Assembly: GCA_001051155.2 (NCBI GenBank)
Contig: JYIP02000002.1
Location: 4,285,583 to 4,349,582 of the forward strand
Origin: Chrysoporthe austroafricana
Taxonomy: Eukaryota; Ascomycota; Sordariomycetes; Diaporthales; Cryphonectriaceae
Length of the DNA: 64,000 nucleotides
Direction of reading: 5' to 3'
Of the stretch, positions 32,086 through 45,702 are shown one piece after another. Under the pieces are notes generated by a model that saw only the letters and a list, made by a program, of their open reading frames with translations, had not been told where the DNA came from and made no database searches. The stretch's first letter is position 1. Every line of letters begins with the position of its first letter. Position numbers and translations under genes: made by a program.

Positions 32086-35000
32086 TCATTGCGGCGCCAG
32101 GCCTTCAGAAGAAGAAAAGATGGCTTCCAGCTCCTGGACCTCGCCGCTATGCTGGACCATATCGTAGAAGTGCCCCTTGGCCGCGAACAGCTCATTGGGG
32201 GAGCCCACCCTGTGGGATTGCCAGGTTAGTACAGAGCCACATGGCGGCGGTCGCCTGAGGAGGGGAGGGGCAGTAGATAGAAAGACAGGACTTACTCGAG
32301 CACCCGACCGCCGCCCATCACGACCACACAGTCGAAATCCGCGATCGTGCGCAGCCGGTGCGCGATGGTCACCAGCGTGCGCTCCCGCCCCGTCGCGAAC
32401 AGCTCCTGCCGCAGCACCGCCTGAATCCCCTTGTCCGTCTCGTAGTCCATGCTCGCTGTTGCCTCGTCCAGTAGCATCAGCTTGCTGCGCCGGACGAGCG
32501 CCCGGCAGAGGCTGAGCACCTGGCGCTGCCCGTGGCTGAAGTTCTCGCCCCTGGCGTCGACGGGCGTGTCGAGGTTGAGGCCGGACGCGGACTCGGCTAC
32601 GGCCACGAGAGCCGGGGCATCCGAGGTGGTGAGGAGGGGCGTCTCCTCGTCCGCCGCCGGCGCGCCCTCGGCGGCGCCAGGGGCAGCGCCGTCGCCGCCG
32701 CTGCTGGCATCCCGGAACTGGAAGCTCGCGACCCCCTCGCAGCTCCGCAGCGCTCCCTGCAGCACCCCCTTGTCGACATCACCCGCGGGGTCGAGGTTCG
32801 ACCCGACGCTCCCGTTGAAGAGCACCGCCTCCTGCGGGATGATGGTGAGGGCCTGGCGGAGGCGCTTGCGCGGGATGTTGGTGATGTCCACGCCGTCGTA
32901 GAGAACCTGGCCCCTGACGACGTGGGTGAACCGCAGCAGGGAGAGGACCAGTGTCGACTTGCCGGAGCCCGTGCGCCCGACGACAGCGACGCGCGAGCCG
33001 GCTGGAAAGGTGAGGTTGACGTCCTTGAGGATGTCCGGGCCGTTGGGGTCGTAGCGGATCGTCACGTCGCGGAACTCTATGGACCCCGTACGCGGCCACT
33101 CTGCGGGGACGAGGTGTTGGCTGTCGGCAGCGGGCGGGGCGTCGTTGTCGGGGGCCTTTTCCTCGGGCTCCAGCGAGGCGTACTCTCGCACGCGGTGGAA
33201 GCTCTGCAGCTCGACCTCGAGCTCGTTCATGAGCCGGACGAGGTACAGGATGTTCTGGGACAAGCCGCTGGCGTTGGTGAGCGAGAAGCCGACCAGGCCC
33301 GCGGAGATGACCCCAATCTTCGAGATGGCGATGACGCCGGCGAGGACGGTCACGAGGGCCGTGACGAAGTCGATGCGCAGCGCAACCCAGCGGTTCAGGT
33401 TAAAGTTGGTCTCGGACGCGCGGTTGAACGCGCGCAGGCGCTCGGCTAGCAGTGTGCCGAAGGCCTGCGGGATGCCCCGCCGCGCGCGGATCACCTGGAT
33501 GCCCGCCATGTCGTCCGCGAACTGGCTGAACACGGGGCTCTGCGACGACTGCACGAGGCGCTTGACCACGACGGCCGTGCGCGTGTAGGCCTCGCCGGCG
33601 AGGATGCCGACTACGCAGCTGAAGAGGCCCGGGAGGAGGAAGATGGGCATGATGGAGGAGATGGCACCGAGCCGGAGGACCAGCTGCGCGAAGAGCTCGA
33701 CGGTGCCCTGCAACTGGCGGTAGAGTACATTGTCCAGGGAGGCCATGTCTCGCGAGAAGCGGTTGACGACCCGGCCGGTCGGGGTGTCCTATCGTGAGCG
33801 GTGAGGAAAGAGGTCTGGCAGGGTGAGAAGAGCCCGAGGCTTACCTTGAACCAGTTCAGCGAGACGTTGAGTACGCTTCGGATGAAGGTCGCATGCAGTC
33901 CTTTTGCGGCGACCCATCCTCCATTGGCGTAGATCAGGAAGACAAATGCATCAATGAAGAGATAGCCAACAGACAGAGCAGTGTAGATGCCGAGATAGAA
34001 TGAGACGTCTCTAGCATGGCCACTGTTCTCGTCGTCAACCCAGCGACTGACCCATAGATTAATCGAAAAATAGACGGCAATGGCAACAAATGACGAGATG
34101 AGTGCAAAAATGGCGTAGCCGACGCCTCCATAGTAGATCATGTACTGGAAGAACGACAGACGACCCGTCTTCCCGGTGGCCTTCATCTCGTCGCTGATCT
34201 CGTCCTTCTTGGCGGGTGCTGGCTTGGCTGCCTTACCGTCTCCGTTTGACCTGCCGTTGGTCTCTGTCGTCTCGTCGCCGTTACCGTTCTCGTCGATGTC
34301 GTCCTTGGCAAGATGGATGGGCTTGCGCACCACCCCGATATTCTGTTCCTGGCTGATGACGCTTCCATTCTCAAGCCTCACGGCGAGATCCGACTGCTGC
34401 GCGATCCAGTTGATCTGGGTGACCAGAACAACAGTGCGTCCCTTCAAGAGCTCGCCACAGAAACACAGTTCCCAGAGAGACGCAGCCGTCTTGGAATCCA
34501 GAGCAGAGAAGATATCGTCGAGAAGCAGCAGCGGCGCCTTGGAGTACAGGGCCCTAGCCAGAGCAACCCGGGCTTTCTGCCCACCGGACAAGGCTGTGCC
34601 GTTCTCGCCTACCTCGGTCTCATCGCCATGAGGGAGTTCATCCAGGTCAACAGGCAGGCAGCAGGCTTCGATCACGCGTTTATAACGGACCTCGTCAAAC
34701 TCGGAATTGAAGAGGATATTGTTCTTGATCGAGGCGTTCTGCAGCCAGGCAGTCTGCGAGGAGAAGGCTACGTCACCAGGCCGGACGACTTCGCCCGTCT
34801 CCTTGATAGTTTCTCCTAGGATCGAAAGGAGCAGCGTCGTCTTGCCGGAGCCCGAGGCTCCCTGGATCGTGTTCAGGCCACCCTCGACGAAGTCAATTGA
34901 TATATCCTTCAGGGTGAAATCCGCCTTCTTGTTGCGCTGGAACGTGGCATTCTGGATACGCAGTGGGCCCTCTGGATAGCGGACCATGGGTTTCGTGTTG

Positions 35001-36983
35001 TTATAATACTTGTCGAGACGCTCAAAGGAGATCATTGCATTTGTCACATGCCTCGAGATGAACCCAAGCATACCGATGTTGCCCCTCATTGTAGCCACCA
35101 GGGAAAGGGTCGTGAACGCAACCTGTGCCGTGAGGGGCTTCTTGAGGACCGTCGTATAGAGAGCAAACATTACCACGAGGGAAACCATCGGCATGATCTC
35201 CATGGCTTGACCCAGGGCCACCCACAGAATAGATATCCGCCAGAGTACCTTTTGTTCTGCGCCTCTGGCTGTATCTATGATGTTAGCCATAGCGTCCTCC
35301 CAGGCGAAATATTTGATTGTCCTGACGGAGCCCAGATACTCGGAAATGAGCGAGATTCGTGCATCTTGCGTAGCCTTGACCTGACGCTGACTCTTTGCCA
35401 TGAGTTGCGAGACATAAAGGGGAAATGGAAGCCCCAGGATGATCAATACCGCTCCGACGGCAGATGGCCAGCCTAGAATTTTGTAGAGCCCAAAGAAGGA
35501 GAGAGCAGTGCCGAGGGGGGCCCCGACGCCCATCATGATGATATCTCGCGCCATATAGATGGCGTCGATATCGCCACTCATGAGGTTCTGCAGCTGGCCG
35601 GCGTGCGTGGTCTTCTTGGCCGTGACCTTCTGCCCCTTCGCATCGTTGAGGACGTCGCCCTCGAGCTCCATGGAGGACATGGCGCAGTGATAGAGCTCCT
35701 GCGTCATGCCGGCCTTGACGCGGACGATCAACCGCGTAGATGTGAAGATGTACTGCTGGAAGAAGACAGTCTGCAGCATCGGGCCCACAAACAGTAGTAC
35801 AAGCCACGTGATAGGGCTCAAGACGGCGGCGTCGGGGTTCGAGATGTATGCCAACAGCTGGTACATAGCGAAGGGCGCGACGAGCTCGACGGTGAACTTG
35901 ATCGAGGTGAAGATCACCATCAGGGCGATCTCCTGGCGTAGATACCGCGCCACCGTCCAAAAGGTGGATCTGCTCTCCTTGCGGCACTCCTGGATTCTCG
36001 ACAGCAGGTACAGAGGCTCATCATACCAAGGCAGAGGTGGCAGCTCGTCCATCTCAACCTGTCTCCGACAGCCTAAGGCCGAGGCCATAAACATCAGCAG
36101 GGGGGGATCGCAGTACGGCTTGAGAAAGACATACCCTTCCATACGAGGGGAGTAAGCCACTCGTAAGTAAGGAACTTGGTCCACCAGCTACATATCTCCT
36201 CAGGAGCCGGACCGTCACCAGCCGAGCGCTGGAGGAGGTCGAAGCTGATGGCTGGAGGATTCCACTCCCGCGGCGTCCAGGAAGCGATCAGGATCGCAAC
36301 AGTGAGAGAGATACTGGCCCCGACGGCGGCGCCGGTGAGACGGTACGTAGAAGCGAGCTCCAGCATAGGCAAGATCTCTACAGCCGCAACCAGCAGGAGA
36401 GCGATGACGATGAGGAAGTTGACCTGGTGCAGGGCGATGTGGCGCCATTGAGGGTCGTTTCCGAGCCGCGTCAGGCCGAGGATGACGGCGCAGCCAACGA
36501 GCAGAACGTTGTGCCACTGTTGGGAGTCCCCCCTTACCGCCGCGACGACGGTGCAGGCCAGCGCGGCGATCCGGGCGGCCTGAGAGGGGATCTCATAGCG
36601 CTTGTGGATCCTCGCCGCTTTGGAATTGACATGGGCGGTCTTGGTATCCCGAGAGCGGTAGACGGCAGTAGCGGTCCAGACCAGCGAGACGGCGAGAAAG
36701 GCGAGGTGGAAGTATCCCGTGCTGACGGCGTTGGTGAGGTCGGCTATCCACCGCACTTTTGACTCGCTGCAGCGAGCAATGGGATTTGCTGATTAGCGCG
36801 GCTTCCAGACAAGGCCATTATATGAGGTCTCTGACGAGGTCTGAGATTGGCTATTGAACAGGACCACAGTCAAGCCACATACCTCGAGAGAATTTGGAGT
36901 AGAGGCTGGGGCTCGGCTCGGTGTGATGTCTGATGGTACATCCACGTGGTTGCCCACTGGAACGGGACCAAATGAGCCTCCAT
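32086..36983 (-). CDS. ABCC-type (MRP) full-length ABC transporter
   Basis: ATP-driven exporter of the multidrug-resistance-associated subfamily, probably plasma or vacuolar membrane. Model: complement(join(32086..32209, 32296..33788, 33845..36072, 36135..36766, 36883..36983)), 1525 residues. Exon 1 (33 codons plus 2 nt, MEAHLVPFQW...) is needed because the next frame has no usable ATG; it joins through a 116-nt GTATGT intron. Domains: N-terminal membrane domain; linker WKGCRRQVEMDELPPLPW rebuilt by splicing; TMD1; NBD1 with Walker A Lys655 (GASGSGKTT), signature LSGGQKARVALARAL and LLLDDIFSALD; TMD2; NBD2 with Walker A Lys1264 (GRTGSGKST), signature FSHGQRQ and LLDEATASMD. NBD1 has Asp where NBD2 has catalytic Glu, usual for ABCC. 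The last exon restores VLEVGSPNELF. Substrate unknown. Confidence 0.93.
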
Positions 36984-38738
36984 CGTGGAGCTTCTCAGTC
37001 CCAAAAATAGTGGATCAACAAAAAAAGACTGGAAGGACTGGTCGCACCACAAACGTATATAAAATTCTAAAGTAAGAGTCACCCGGGCTAAGAAATGCCG
37101 TGCAGGAGGGCGGCGGCAGAGAAAACAGTGGTCTTCATGATACGTTAGGGCGGTGAGCTCCTTCGGGCTGCCCACTGACGGCCTAGGGATATCGACCTGC
37201 CTTATCAGGACTCTCAAGAATCGCAGGCCTCGCAGGCCTCGTTCAGACCTGCATAACGGGACAGAGGATCCGAAGTAAGCACTAGTTAACGCACATTGGG
37301 TTCATAGCTCTACTGTACGGGCACGATGGTATATTATGCTGCATAGTATGTACTATGTGAGTCATTGGGATGTTTCAGCCTTATGGGACCTCAAATCACT
37401 TACTTGGGTGAGAGGCAAAGGCCGAACAATTAAGTCACGTACCGGGAGTATCTATATACTCTTTCGCCGGTTTACAGGCTATCATCTGATTTCTCAAGGC
37501 TACATCGGTATTTGTTGCTTTCCGCTGGTAAACAAGTGCACTGGGGCGGCTACCACCAGCAGCAGCATCCGGCAGGGATCCGGATCCCTCGCTCTGGTGG
37601 TTCGTGGACCCCTAAAGGCTTATCATAGGACACCCTACTTGGTTTAGTGACGTTGGAAAGGGCGCGGCAAATGTTCATATCACTTGTGGATTGCGTGCGC
37701 ACGGCTTACCAATGCTCAGCAGGCATCCACGAATGGTCGTCCGCAGGGGTTATACAGAAGTCCTATGCAGTTAACCCGCATAACAGGGCTCGTCCGTGGG
37801 ATGCCTAGCCGGGTTGCAAGGCATGTGGAAGGCTACCGAGGACACGACTCGGCCCGCCCCAGGCACAAATACGGAATACTCGGATGGAAATTCAACCGTA
37901 GCGCAGATCCAGTTATGCACCTGTAGTCCTGGAGGTCAAGAGTGCAGTCCGATCGACTAGCTAGCCTAGACAACGTCTACGCCCGATCTGACAACTGGCA
38001 GTGGCATGAACTAGCTTCACAGACGGGGTTCGACGAGACACCCTCATGAAGGCATCTGGGTTGATTGGGGGCGACGGACGGCGGACGAAGTGTTGAAGAG
38101 GTGAGCTTGTATGGAGTGGATATTGTTCGATCTCGTGCCTCAAAACAGTATAAGCAGTGCTGCAATGCACGTTCCCGCCTCGGCGCATTGACCCTCCGCA
38201 TGGATGCTGTCTACAAAAAGAGGAATCCTGATGATGGCCTTGCGTGCCTTGAAGGCCAGGACATCGTGTGTGAAATTCGGCAGACGTACGGCCTGGTATG
38301 AGTTAGCATTGGCCTTGAGAAGAAGCAGCCTGGAGGCCCACTGGGTCACTGCGCGGTGATTGGCCCCAGGCTGCGAGCCTCGGCGGAACTTGACCTCCGG
38401 CTTGGGTCACAGCTTCCTGCCCCCCCGGTCTGAAATTTGCGTCTCACCGACCTCACCTCAAGCCAGGGCTTTTTCTTCCCTCGACACGCAAGCAGAAAAT
38501 AGACTCGTGAGCTGGCCTGGCATCGCAACTATCAGCCATCCACACGCGACGCCTCTGCCTGCGACTGCCCATTTGCAGGCGGCACACAGTCACTACCCTC
38601 GATGAATCGGTGAGCTGCTGATCTGTACTCCCATCGGCCGCCATCCAATCGGCGTCGAGGCTCGCATCATGTGCTGCACCTAGTCGAGCAGTGTGAGCTG
38701 GAGCTTCGAGCTCCATTGTCACCGTCCGGGTCTGCAAG
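36984..38738. other. Divergent promoter region ABC/NTE1
   Basis: 1.75 kb between two divergent genes. Apart from the TATA-like site near the ABC gene, no coding or repeat feature is recognised; frames here are short and overlapping. Confidence 0.5.
37056..37061 (-). promoter_or_regulatory. TATA-like box of the ABC transporter
   Basis: TATATA lies about 73 bp upstream of the chosen ATG at 36983, which supports the short first exon of the transporter model. Confidence 0.4.
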
Positions 38739-41700
38739 ATGGACGCTCTCAACACCACGGCTACCGCGGCCTCTGTGGCTCTTACTAGCGCTGCCGGTCC
38801 TGCGGATGGCGCGACCACCGCCCTGTCGTCGGTGATGACGCGCGCCAGCGACGTTGTTGTTGCACACGGCTCGTCCTCGTGGATCGGCCTCATCGCCAGG
38901 TTGATTCTTTGGATATTGCAGCTGCTGTCCACCATCATCTACTTCGCGCTGAAACTCACCACGATCTCTATTCCTACTCTCCTGTTCAGTCTCTTCTCCG
39001 CAAGTCTGACGGTGACCATGAATGCAACGACTTTGTACGTATTGCTCCCCGCCGCGTACCCACCATGTTTCTTGCTGACAATTCGATCTAGAATGCTCAT
39101 ATTGGCGATGGTGTTCTCCGGGTTCACTTGGGTCGTGCGGTATCGATACCTGAACATGTATTCTAGGCTTCCGCCAGAACCCCAGAGGAAGGAGCCGGAC
39201 GTCGACCTGTTCCCCGACACCCATGAGGCGGGCATCAAGTCCGGACTGTCCAACTACCTGGACGAGTTCTTGAGTGCTATCAAGATCTTTGGCTATCTTG
39301 AGCGCCCCGTCTTCCACGAGTTGACACGCAGCATGCAGACCAGGAAGCTGATTGCGGGCGAGACCATCAACTTGGAACACGAGCAAGGCTTCTGCATCGT
39401 GGTCGACGGGCTGGTCGAGATCTTCGTCAAGTCGGCCAGGAATAGCAGGCAGCCGTCGAAGAACTCCCAGAGCGATGGTGACTGGGATTCAGACAGTGGC
39501 AATGAGGACCACCATCCAGGACGGCAGCAGTACCAGCTGCTCACCGAAGTGCGCAATGGTGCACCTATGTCCTCGTTGTTCACCATCATGGCGCTCTTCA
39601 CCGAAGATGTGAAATTGCGTCATTCCGATGACGAGAGTTCGGTGCCCAACCCTGCGGCCTCGCAGAATGGCCACTCCAGATACTCCTCGGTTGCTGACAA
39701 CCAGAAGTCTTCCGATTCATCCTTTCCAACAACCCCTATGTTCGAAGACGCATCGGACAGCCGTGGCCCGAGAGTTCCGGACCCCGGGTCCCCGCCTGCG
39801 AGCGGTGGCTCTTTGCCGAGAGTACCACCCATGTCGCTTGATGACGGCCTCCTTCCCCCTTCACACATCAAGAAACGACCAGGATTCAAATACGGCGTTT
39901 CCGGTTCAGCTCATCCAGATATCATCGCTCGGGCATCGGTGGACACAACCATCGCCATCATTCCAGCAAGTGCATTTCGACGTCTGATCAAAACATACCC
40001 TAAAGCGACATCCCACATCGTGCATCTGATTTTATCTCGATTCCAGAGAGTCACCCTCGCCACGGCTTTCAGCTACCTTGGATTGACTGCCGAGGTGTTG
40101 CAGACGGAGAGGAGCATGATCAAGTATACTGTATCTCAGTTGCCCAATCCGTTGAGAGGGGACCCTCTAGAGCGTCTCAAAGAAAAATTCAAGCGGGAGC
40201 GCGAACGAATTGGACAGGGCGATGCTGCCAAGGGTATTGCACTTCATAATGCTGCTGCCGCAAGTCGTCGCCGTCGTCGCCGGTCTTCGACCGGTCTGCG
40301 CAAGGAGGCCGTGTTGCAGGCCATGAAGGGATCTGTTGTTGGATCGACAATCTTTCCACCCCAGGAGCGAAGTTCGATTGATGTGCCAAGCCCTGGTGAT
40401 CTTCTAGCCAACATACAGCAGGCACGGAGTGGCGGCCGCTCATCAGCTTCCTCAGCTGCCTCTCAACGAGACAGCGCCTCTGGTGCATCCGATGCCTTGT
40501 TCAAAGAGGGCTCATCACCTTTGGCGGAGAGGAGGTTTGATCCATTCTCAAGCCAGCGTATCTCTCTCGACAAGAGAGAGAAGGTTGATGAAGAGAATCT
40601 GTTCCGAGAGTCTATTCTGGAATGCATGTTCAAGGCTATTGGCCTGGACTCCAGTGGCACTGGATCTCGTGGGACAGATTCAGCGGAAGCCTCGCCTAGG
40701 CTCGTCTCGTACGATCAGAGACGCCACAAAGCCATCTTCTCTAATAATGCTTTCGGCTTCATGGACCCATTTGATGCCTCGATCGATGGTGATACCGAGT
40801 CAATGGCATCGAGTAGCTTCACAACAAATAATCCTCCCACCGCTCATGGTCTGGCCCAGGACATGAAACATGAGATGGAGATTGTGTTCTTCCCCAAGGG
40901 CTCTGTCCTTGTCGAGCAGGGAGAGAGAAATCCCGGCCTGTACTACGTGATTGATGGATTTCTCGACATGTGCGCGTCAGCTGCAGAGGCGCCAGGAGAC
41001 ATTCTGCAAAGCTCCGGCGAAGGCTCGAGCGAGGAACCCGAGCCCTTCTCTCCGCCGCGGCGCACCGGGACGTCGTCGTCGATGTTCTCTATGCCTGAGT
41101 TCGGACAGAGTGGCCTTGACTTCCGCAAGAAGGGCAGTGCGGGCCGAAAGCATGTGGCCCTCATCAAACCCGGGGGACTTGCAGGTTATGTCGGCACTGT
41201 GTCTTCCTACCGCTCATTCATTGACGTCGTCGCAAAGACAGACGTCTATGTGGGCTTCCTTCCTCGAGCATCGTTGGAGAGGATTGTTGACAAGTATCCT
41301 ATCGTCCTCTTGACCATGGCAAAGAGGCTGACCAGCTTGCTGCCACGCTTGATCCTCCACATTGATTTCGCCTTGGAATGGCTCTCCGTCAATGCGGGCC
41401 AGGTGATCTTCCATGAAGCGGATGAGAGTGATGCCATTTATCTGGTCTTGAATGGGCGACTGCGACTTGTTGAGGAGCGTAAAGAGGGCGGGATCAACTT
41501 GAGGGCAGAGTACGGCCAAGGAGAGAGCGTCGGTGAGCTCGAGGTTTTGACGGAGTCTGCGCGGTCTGGGACTCTTCACGCGATTCGAGACACGGAGATC
41601 GTCAAGTTCCCTCGCACACTGTTTAACAGTCTGGCCCAGGAACACCCGAGCATCACCATCAAGATCTCGAAAATGATTGCATCCAAGATGCGCAGTCTTG

Positions 41701-43560
41701 TCAACGACCCATCTGTTTCCAAAGACGGCCGGGGCCGGGCTACTATCAGCAAGAGCTCGTCAACCCTCAATTTGCGGACTGTCGCAATTCTCCCCGTCAC
41801 GGCAGGAGTACCAGTCATAGACTTCGGACATCGTCTGATGACCGCACTTGCGCAGGTCGGGACTCGCAATGGCGCTACATCTCTCAACCAGTCTGCCATT
41901 CTCAATCACCTTGGGAAACACGCTTTCAACAAGATGGGCAAGTTGAGGTTGTCTCAGTACCTGGCAGATTTGGAAGAGAAGTACGGTCTTGTTGTGTACG
42001 TAGCGGGTAAGTGTTGTCAAATTTCCTCGCCCCATTGCCTCTTTTGTAATGATGAGAAATATCACAGCCCAAAGGCCTGCCGGCCTGTGATGGCCAATAT
42101 TAACTCTAATTTTTTCCTGAACACATACACAACTTTCACGTCCTCCTTCCGTACATCAACCTCACTAGATGTGTGCTGACTACCGCAACAAATCAGACAC
42201 CAGCGTCAACTCGCCGTGGACGTCGACTTGCATTACACAAGCTGACTGCATCCTCCTGGTCGGTCTGGCAGAGGGCTCGCCTGAAATTGGAGAATACGAG
42301 CGCTTCATGCTGGGCCAGAAATCGACTGCGCGAAAGATTCTGGTATTGCTCCATGGTGAGCGGTACTCTGTATCGGGCATGACCAGGGCTTGGTTGAAGA
42401 ATCGAGTATGGATCAATGGCGGACATTTCCATGTTCAGATGGACATCAGACCACAGACTTTGCCTATCCACCCGCCAGCGAAGCGCCTTGGGCTGAACAT
42501 CAAGGAGCGCGTGCAAACTTTGCAGGCCGAGATCCAGAAATATACCTCAAGAAAGGTCCGGTATAACCCCGTCTACTCGCCAGATGCGCCCTTCAAAGGA
42601 GATTTCCACCGACTTGCCAGGCGACTTTGTGGCAGGTCGGTCGGTCTTGTACTGGGCGGCGGTGGTGCGCGAGGCATCGCGCACGTCGGCATCATCCGAG
42701 CGATGGAGGAAGCTGGGATACCGATCGATGTCGTCGGCGGAACCTCGATAGGCTCTTTCATTGGTGGCCTTTACGCACGACATGCGGATGTTGTACCCAT
42801 TTATGGCCTGGCGAAGAAGTTTGCTGGCCGAATGGCGAGTAAATGGAGGTTTGCACTTGACCTCACGTATCCCTCGGCTTCCTACACGACTGGGCACGAG
42901 TTCAATCGCGGAATCTTCAAGATCTTCGAAAAGACTCAGATTGAGGACTTCTGGCTCGAATTCTACTGCAATACCACCAACATCAGCAAGAGTCGAGCGG
43001 AGATTCACACCAGCGGATATGCCTGGCGGTACATCCGAGCATCTATGTCGTTGGCTGGTCTTCTTCCACCTCTGTGCGATGAAGGCAGCATGCTGCTCGA
43101 CGGCGGATACATCGACAATCTGACGGTGTCTCACATGAAGTCACTAGGAGTAGACACGATCTTCGCAGTAGACGTCGGGTCGCTGGATGATGACGTGCCG
43201 CAGTCCTTTGGCGACACGCTCTCAGGCGCATGGGCTTTCTGGAACAGATGGAATCCGTTCTCATCCACTCCCAACCCGCCTACACTGGCGGAGATCCAAG
43301 CGCGCCTAGCATACGTGTCGAGCGTCGACGCGCTGGAAAGAGCCAAGAACATGGAGGGCTGCATCTACATGCGCCCGCCCATCGACGACTACGGCACACT
43401 GGACTTCGGAAAATTCGACGAGATCACGCAGGTTGGGTACAATTTCGGGCAGGACTTCCTGCAGCAGTTACGGGAGAAGGGTTTGTTGCCCCTCAAGGAG
43501 GAGGCCGAGGCCAAGGAGGCGCTGAGGAGGACTATGGCACCGCGGAGAGCGAGTATCTGA
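38739..43560 (+). CDS. NTE1: Lysophospholipase NTE1 (neuropathy target esterase homologue)
   Basis: ER-anchored phospholipase B that deacylates phosphatidylcholine. Model: join(38739..39034, 39092..42006, 42197..43560), 1524 residues, usual for fungal Nte1. The first intron (57 nt, GTACGT...CTAG) is a multiple of three and reads through, but splicing restores MNATTLMLILAM. The second (190 nt, GTAAGT...AATCAG) gives [13 protein letters not shown]. Order: two membrane segments (about 48-73 and 76-114); three cyclic-nucleotide-binding-like regions near 170-430 (with a Ser-rich insert), 690-800 and 820-960; a regulatory stretch; the patatin domain. Catalytic elements are GGGGARG at about 1224-1230, GTSIG with nucleophile Ser1254, and DGG with Asp1372. 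All are intact. Confidence 0.97.
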
Positions 43561-44557
43561 TTCAATCAAAGTCAACGTTGCAGAGCGAAGTTGTGTCGTT
43601 TCAGCTCGTCCTTACCGTGAGCCATGTGCCGTCGACCTGCCCCCTTCCGACGACGTGGCTCCGTGGCTCCCTATCTACCTATCTGCGAGCCGTCCACGCA
43701 GGATCGGATCTATGGAGGGGCGGGATGAGCCATAAGTTGACGCCATGCGGCAACACAAAGCAGGTCCCAAGACCAGTAATGCTCGTTCCACCAGTCCACG
43801 TTGTGAAATATGACCTGTAGGGTAACACAAGATCGGGAATGCGCCAGGTTCGTGCAGAAGCCCCACAGGCTCAATCGATCCCATAGCTGGTGATTGTCCC
43901 CCCATTCACCATCGAAACGATGTGTCAAAGGAGGGATCCCGGAAGATTGCCAGCGGCCGCTGGGGAATTTAGGTACGTCATCTCATGCCTCACCCTGGTA
44001 TGCAAGTTGGTCAGCGGCGAGGTTTCAGTGGTCGCTAGTTGTGGAGCCACACCGCCCTCCGCTTGAACCCGTGACCTAATCCGCCTCCCCAGGCTGGTGA
44101 CATCACCTGTCTCAACCTCCGGCGCGCCGCCGAGGCCAGATCGAGCGAATTGTCGTTCGTACGAGGAACTTCTTTCATTTGCCGACAGGAATGTTCCGAC
44201 CGGGTAGGTTAGGGGAAACCGTGGTAGCCACTCTGGATTCTCGTGATATATGAGGACGGTGTCTTCCTGACCAGCCAGCGCTGGACTTGTTCTTAGCACC
44301 GAAAGACAGGCACGGCCAGACAGCTTTGAATATCATCGTATATCATCAACTTAACCCGACTTATTAGCATCTCGTTGGCTTCACTGCGAGCAGTCTACCC
44401 ACCTCTTCTCCTGACTGCACGCGACATTCTACTTGTTCTCGCCACTTTCTTCTCGGCGCAACATACTCTCACCGACGAGCGAACTCTCTTGAGTTACAAT
44501 TCCTCCTAGTAAAAGGGAAAGAAGAATTATCAAGGGCAGCTTCGCCTGTTCTCCAAG
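43561..44557. other. Intergenic, about 1 kb
   Basis: 3' flank of NTE1 and promoter of the next gene, which lies on the same strand. No feature is recognised. Confidence 0.55.
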
Positions 44558-45187
44558 ATGCCTGTCCGCAAGTATCTCCCTCCCGACCTGCGCCCCTCGA
44601 AGGCCCACCCGGAACAAAGGCGCATACGAAAGGAGCTCGAGAAGGAACACGGCTACGGCTGGGTACCGCCTGTGCTCCTTGGCCTGATAGGGATCGGGCT
44701 CGCGTACGACGTCACAAAGGACGTGGAAAGGGCGGAAGAGAGGAAGAAAAAGCAGAAGGAGGAGGAGGAGGAGCTGAAGAACCGGCGGCGCGAGGGGCGG
44801 GACGGCCGGCACGGCCGGCGGAGCAGGTCCCAGGGGAGCGGGTACGGGGACGACAGGGACGCAGACAGGGACGGGCGCCGTGGCGGCGGGCGCAGGGGGC
44901 AGTCTGACGGTCCCGACAGGGCCGGGCAGAGAGACGGCGTCCTGAGGCGGGCGGACCTGCTGGAGAGGGGCCAGGGCGGGCGGGATCGCGACCGTGACAC
45001 GGACAGGGCCCGCAGGGGCGATGATCATGTCGACGCGAGGAGGTACTATCGCGCGAGGGATGCGTCGCCCGCCTACAGCGGTTACGACTATGACGACCCG
45101 CCTCTGTACGACTACAGCCGCGGGAAGAGCCTGATGGACGAGCACCGGAGGCGGCCGCGCCCGAGGCGGAGGTCGAGCGATTGGTAG
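44558..45187 (+). CDS. Small single-TM protein with charged tail, unrecognised
   Basis: Single-exon frame of 209 residues from ATG 44558. An N-terminal basic region (MPVRKYLPPDLRPSKAHPEQ) is followed by one hydrophobic segment (VPPVLLGLIGIGLAYDV, about residues 36-53). Then comes a helical charged run (ERAEERKKKQKEEEEELKN) and a long Arg/Asp/Gly-rich low-complexity tail with RD and DR repeats, ending [12 protein letters not shown]. The architecture suggests a membrane-tethered protein with a disordered, possibly RNA- or lipid-interacting tail. I do not recognise a family. The start is the only reasonable Met before the hydrophobic segment. Confidence 0.65.
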   Translation: MPVRKYLPPDLRPSKAHPEQRRIRKELEKEHGYGWVPPVLLGLIGIGLAYDVTKDVERAEERKKKQKEEEEELKNRRREGRDGRHGRRSRSQGSGYGDDRDADRDGRRGGGRRGQSDGPDRAGQRDGVLRRADLLERGQGGRDRDRDTDRARRGDDHVDARRYYRARDASPAYSGYDYDDPPLYDYSRGKSLMDEHRRRPRPRRRSSDW

Positions 45188-45702
45188 AGCTATCTGCGTC
45201 CAGCTTCACTGCCGAGTCAGTCTAACGACCGTCTCCAAAAGGCAGCGCTGCGTTCCCTCCACAGGCTGTGCGCGTGTGTTCTCGGACGGAGCCGCAGATG
45301 GTTCTTGTGTTGTGGTTAGACGTTGGCTTGACATGGCCTACGTCAGCGCTCAGTCAGCGACTAATGACTGAAGCTGCGGCTCAGCTGATCTATAATATTG
45401 GTAGGCTGGAGCGTTGGCGGTGGGAACGACTCTGCTTCGATGCACATTGGATTCGAGCTTTTCGAGCTGGCAGCAGGATCACAAAATTCGGGATTTCGGG
45501 GCTCAGGTTAAAGGGGCATCACAAGCGAGTTTCTGGTGTATGGGCGAGGAGGTATCCTATTTTATTTCACTGCATACGAGGCGTTGATGGAAAGGGAATG
45601 TACACGGAGCATCATCTATACCAAGTATGAAGTATGAATAGCCACGATCTAACGAATATCACGACTGGTCCCCCCACCGCTCTCTTCTATCGCAAGTCCT
45701 GT
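45188..45702. other. Intergenic between convergent genes
   Basis: 3' flanks of the small TM protein and the decarboxylase. A 120-codon frame at 45268-45630 lacks support. Nothing else is seen. Confidence 0.55.

Noticed and set aside
36094..36756. ABC transporter starting at 36756
   Set aside because: The codon there is GTG, not ATG, and a well-placed upstream exon with a consensus donor restores a proper start.
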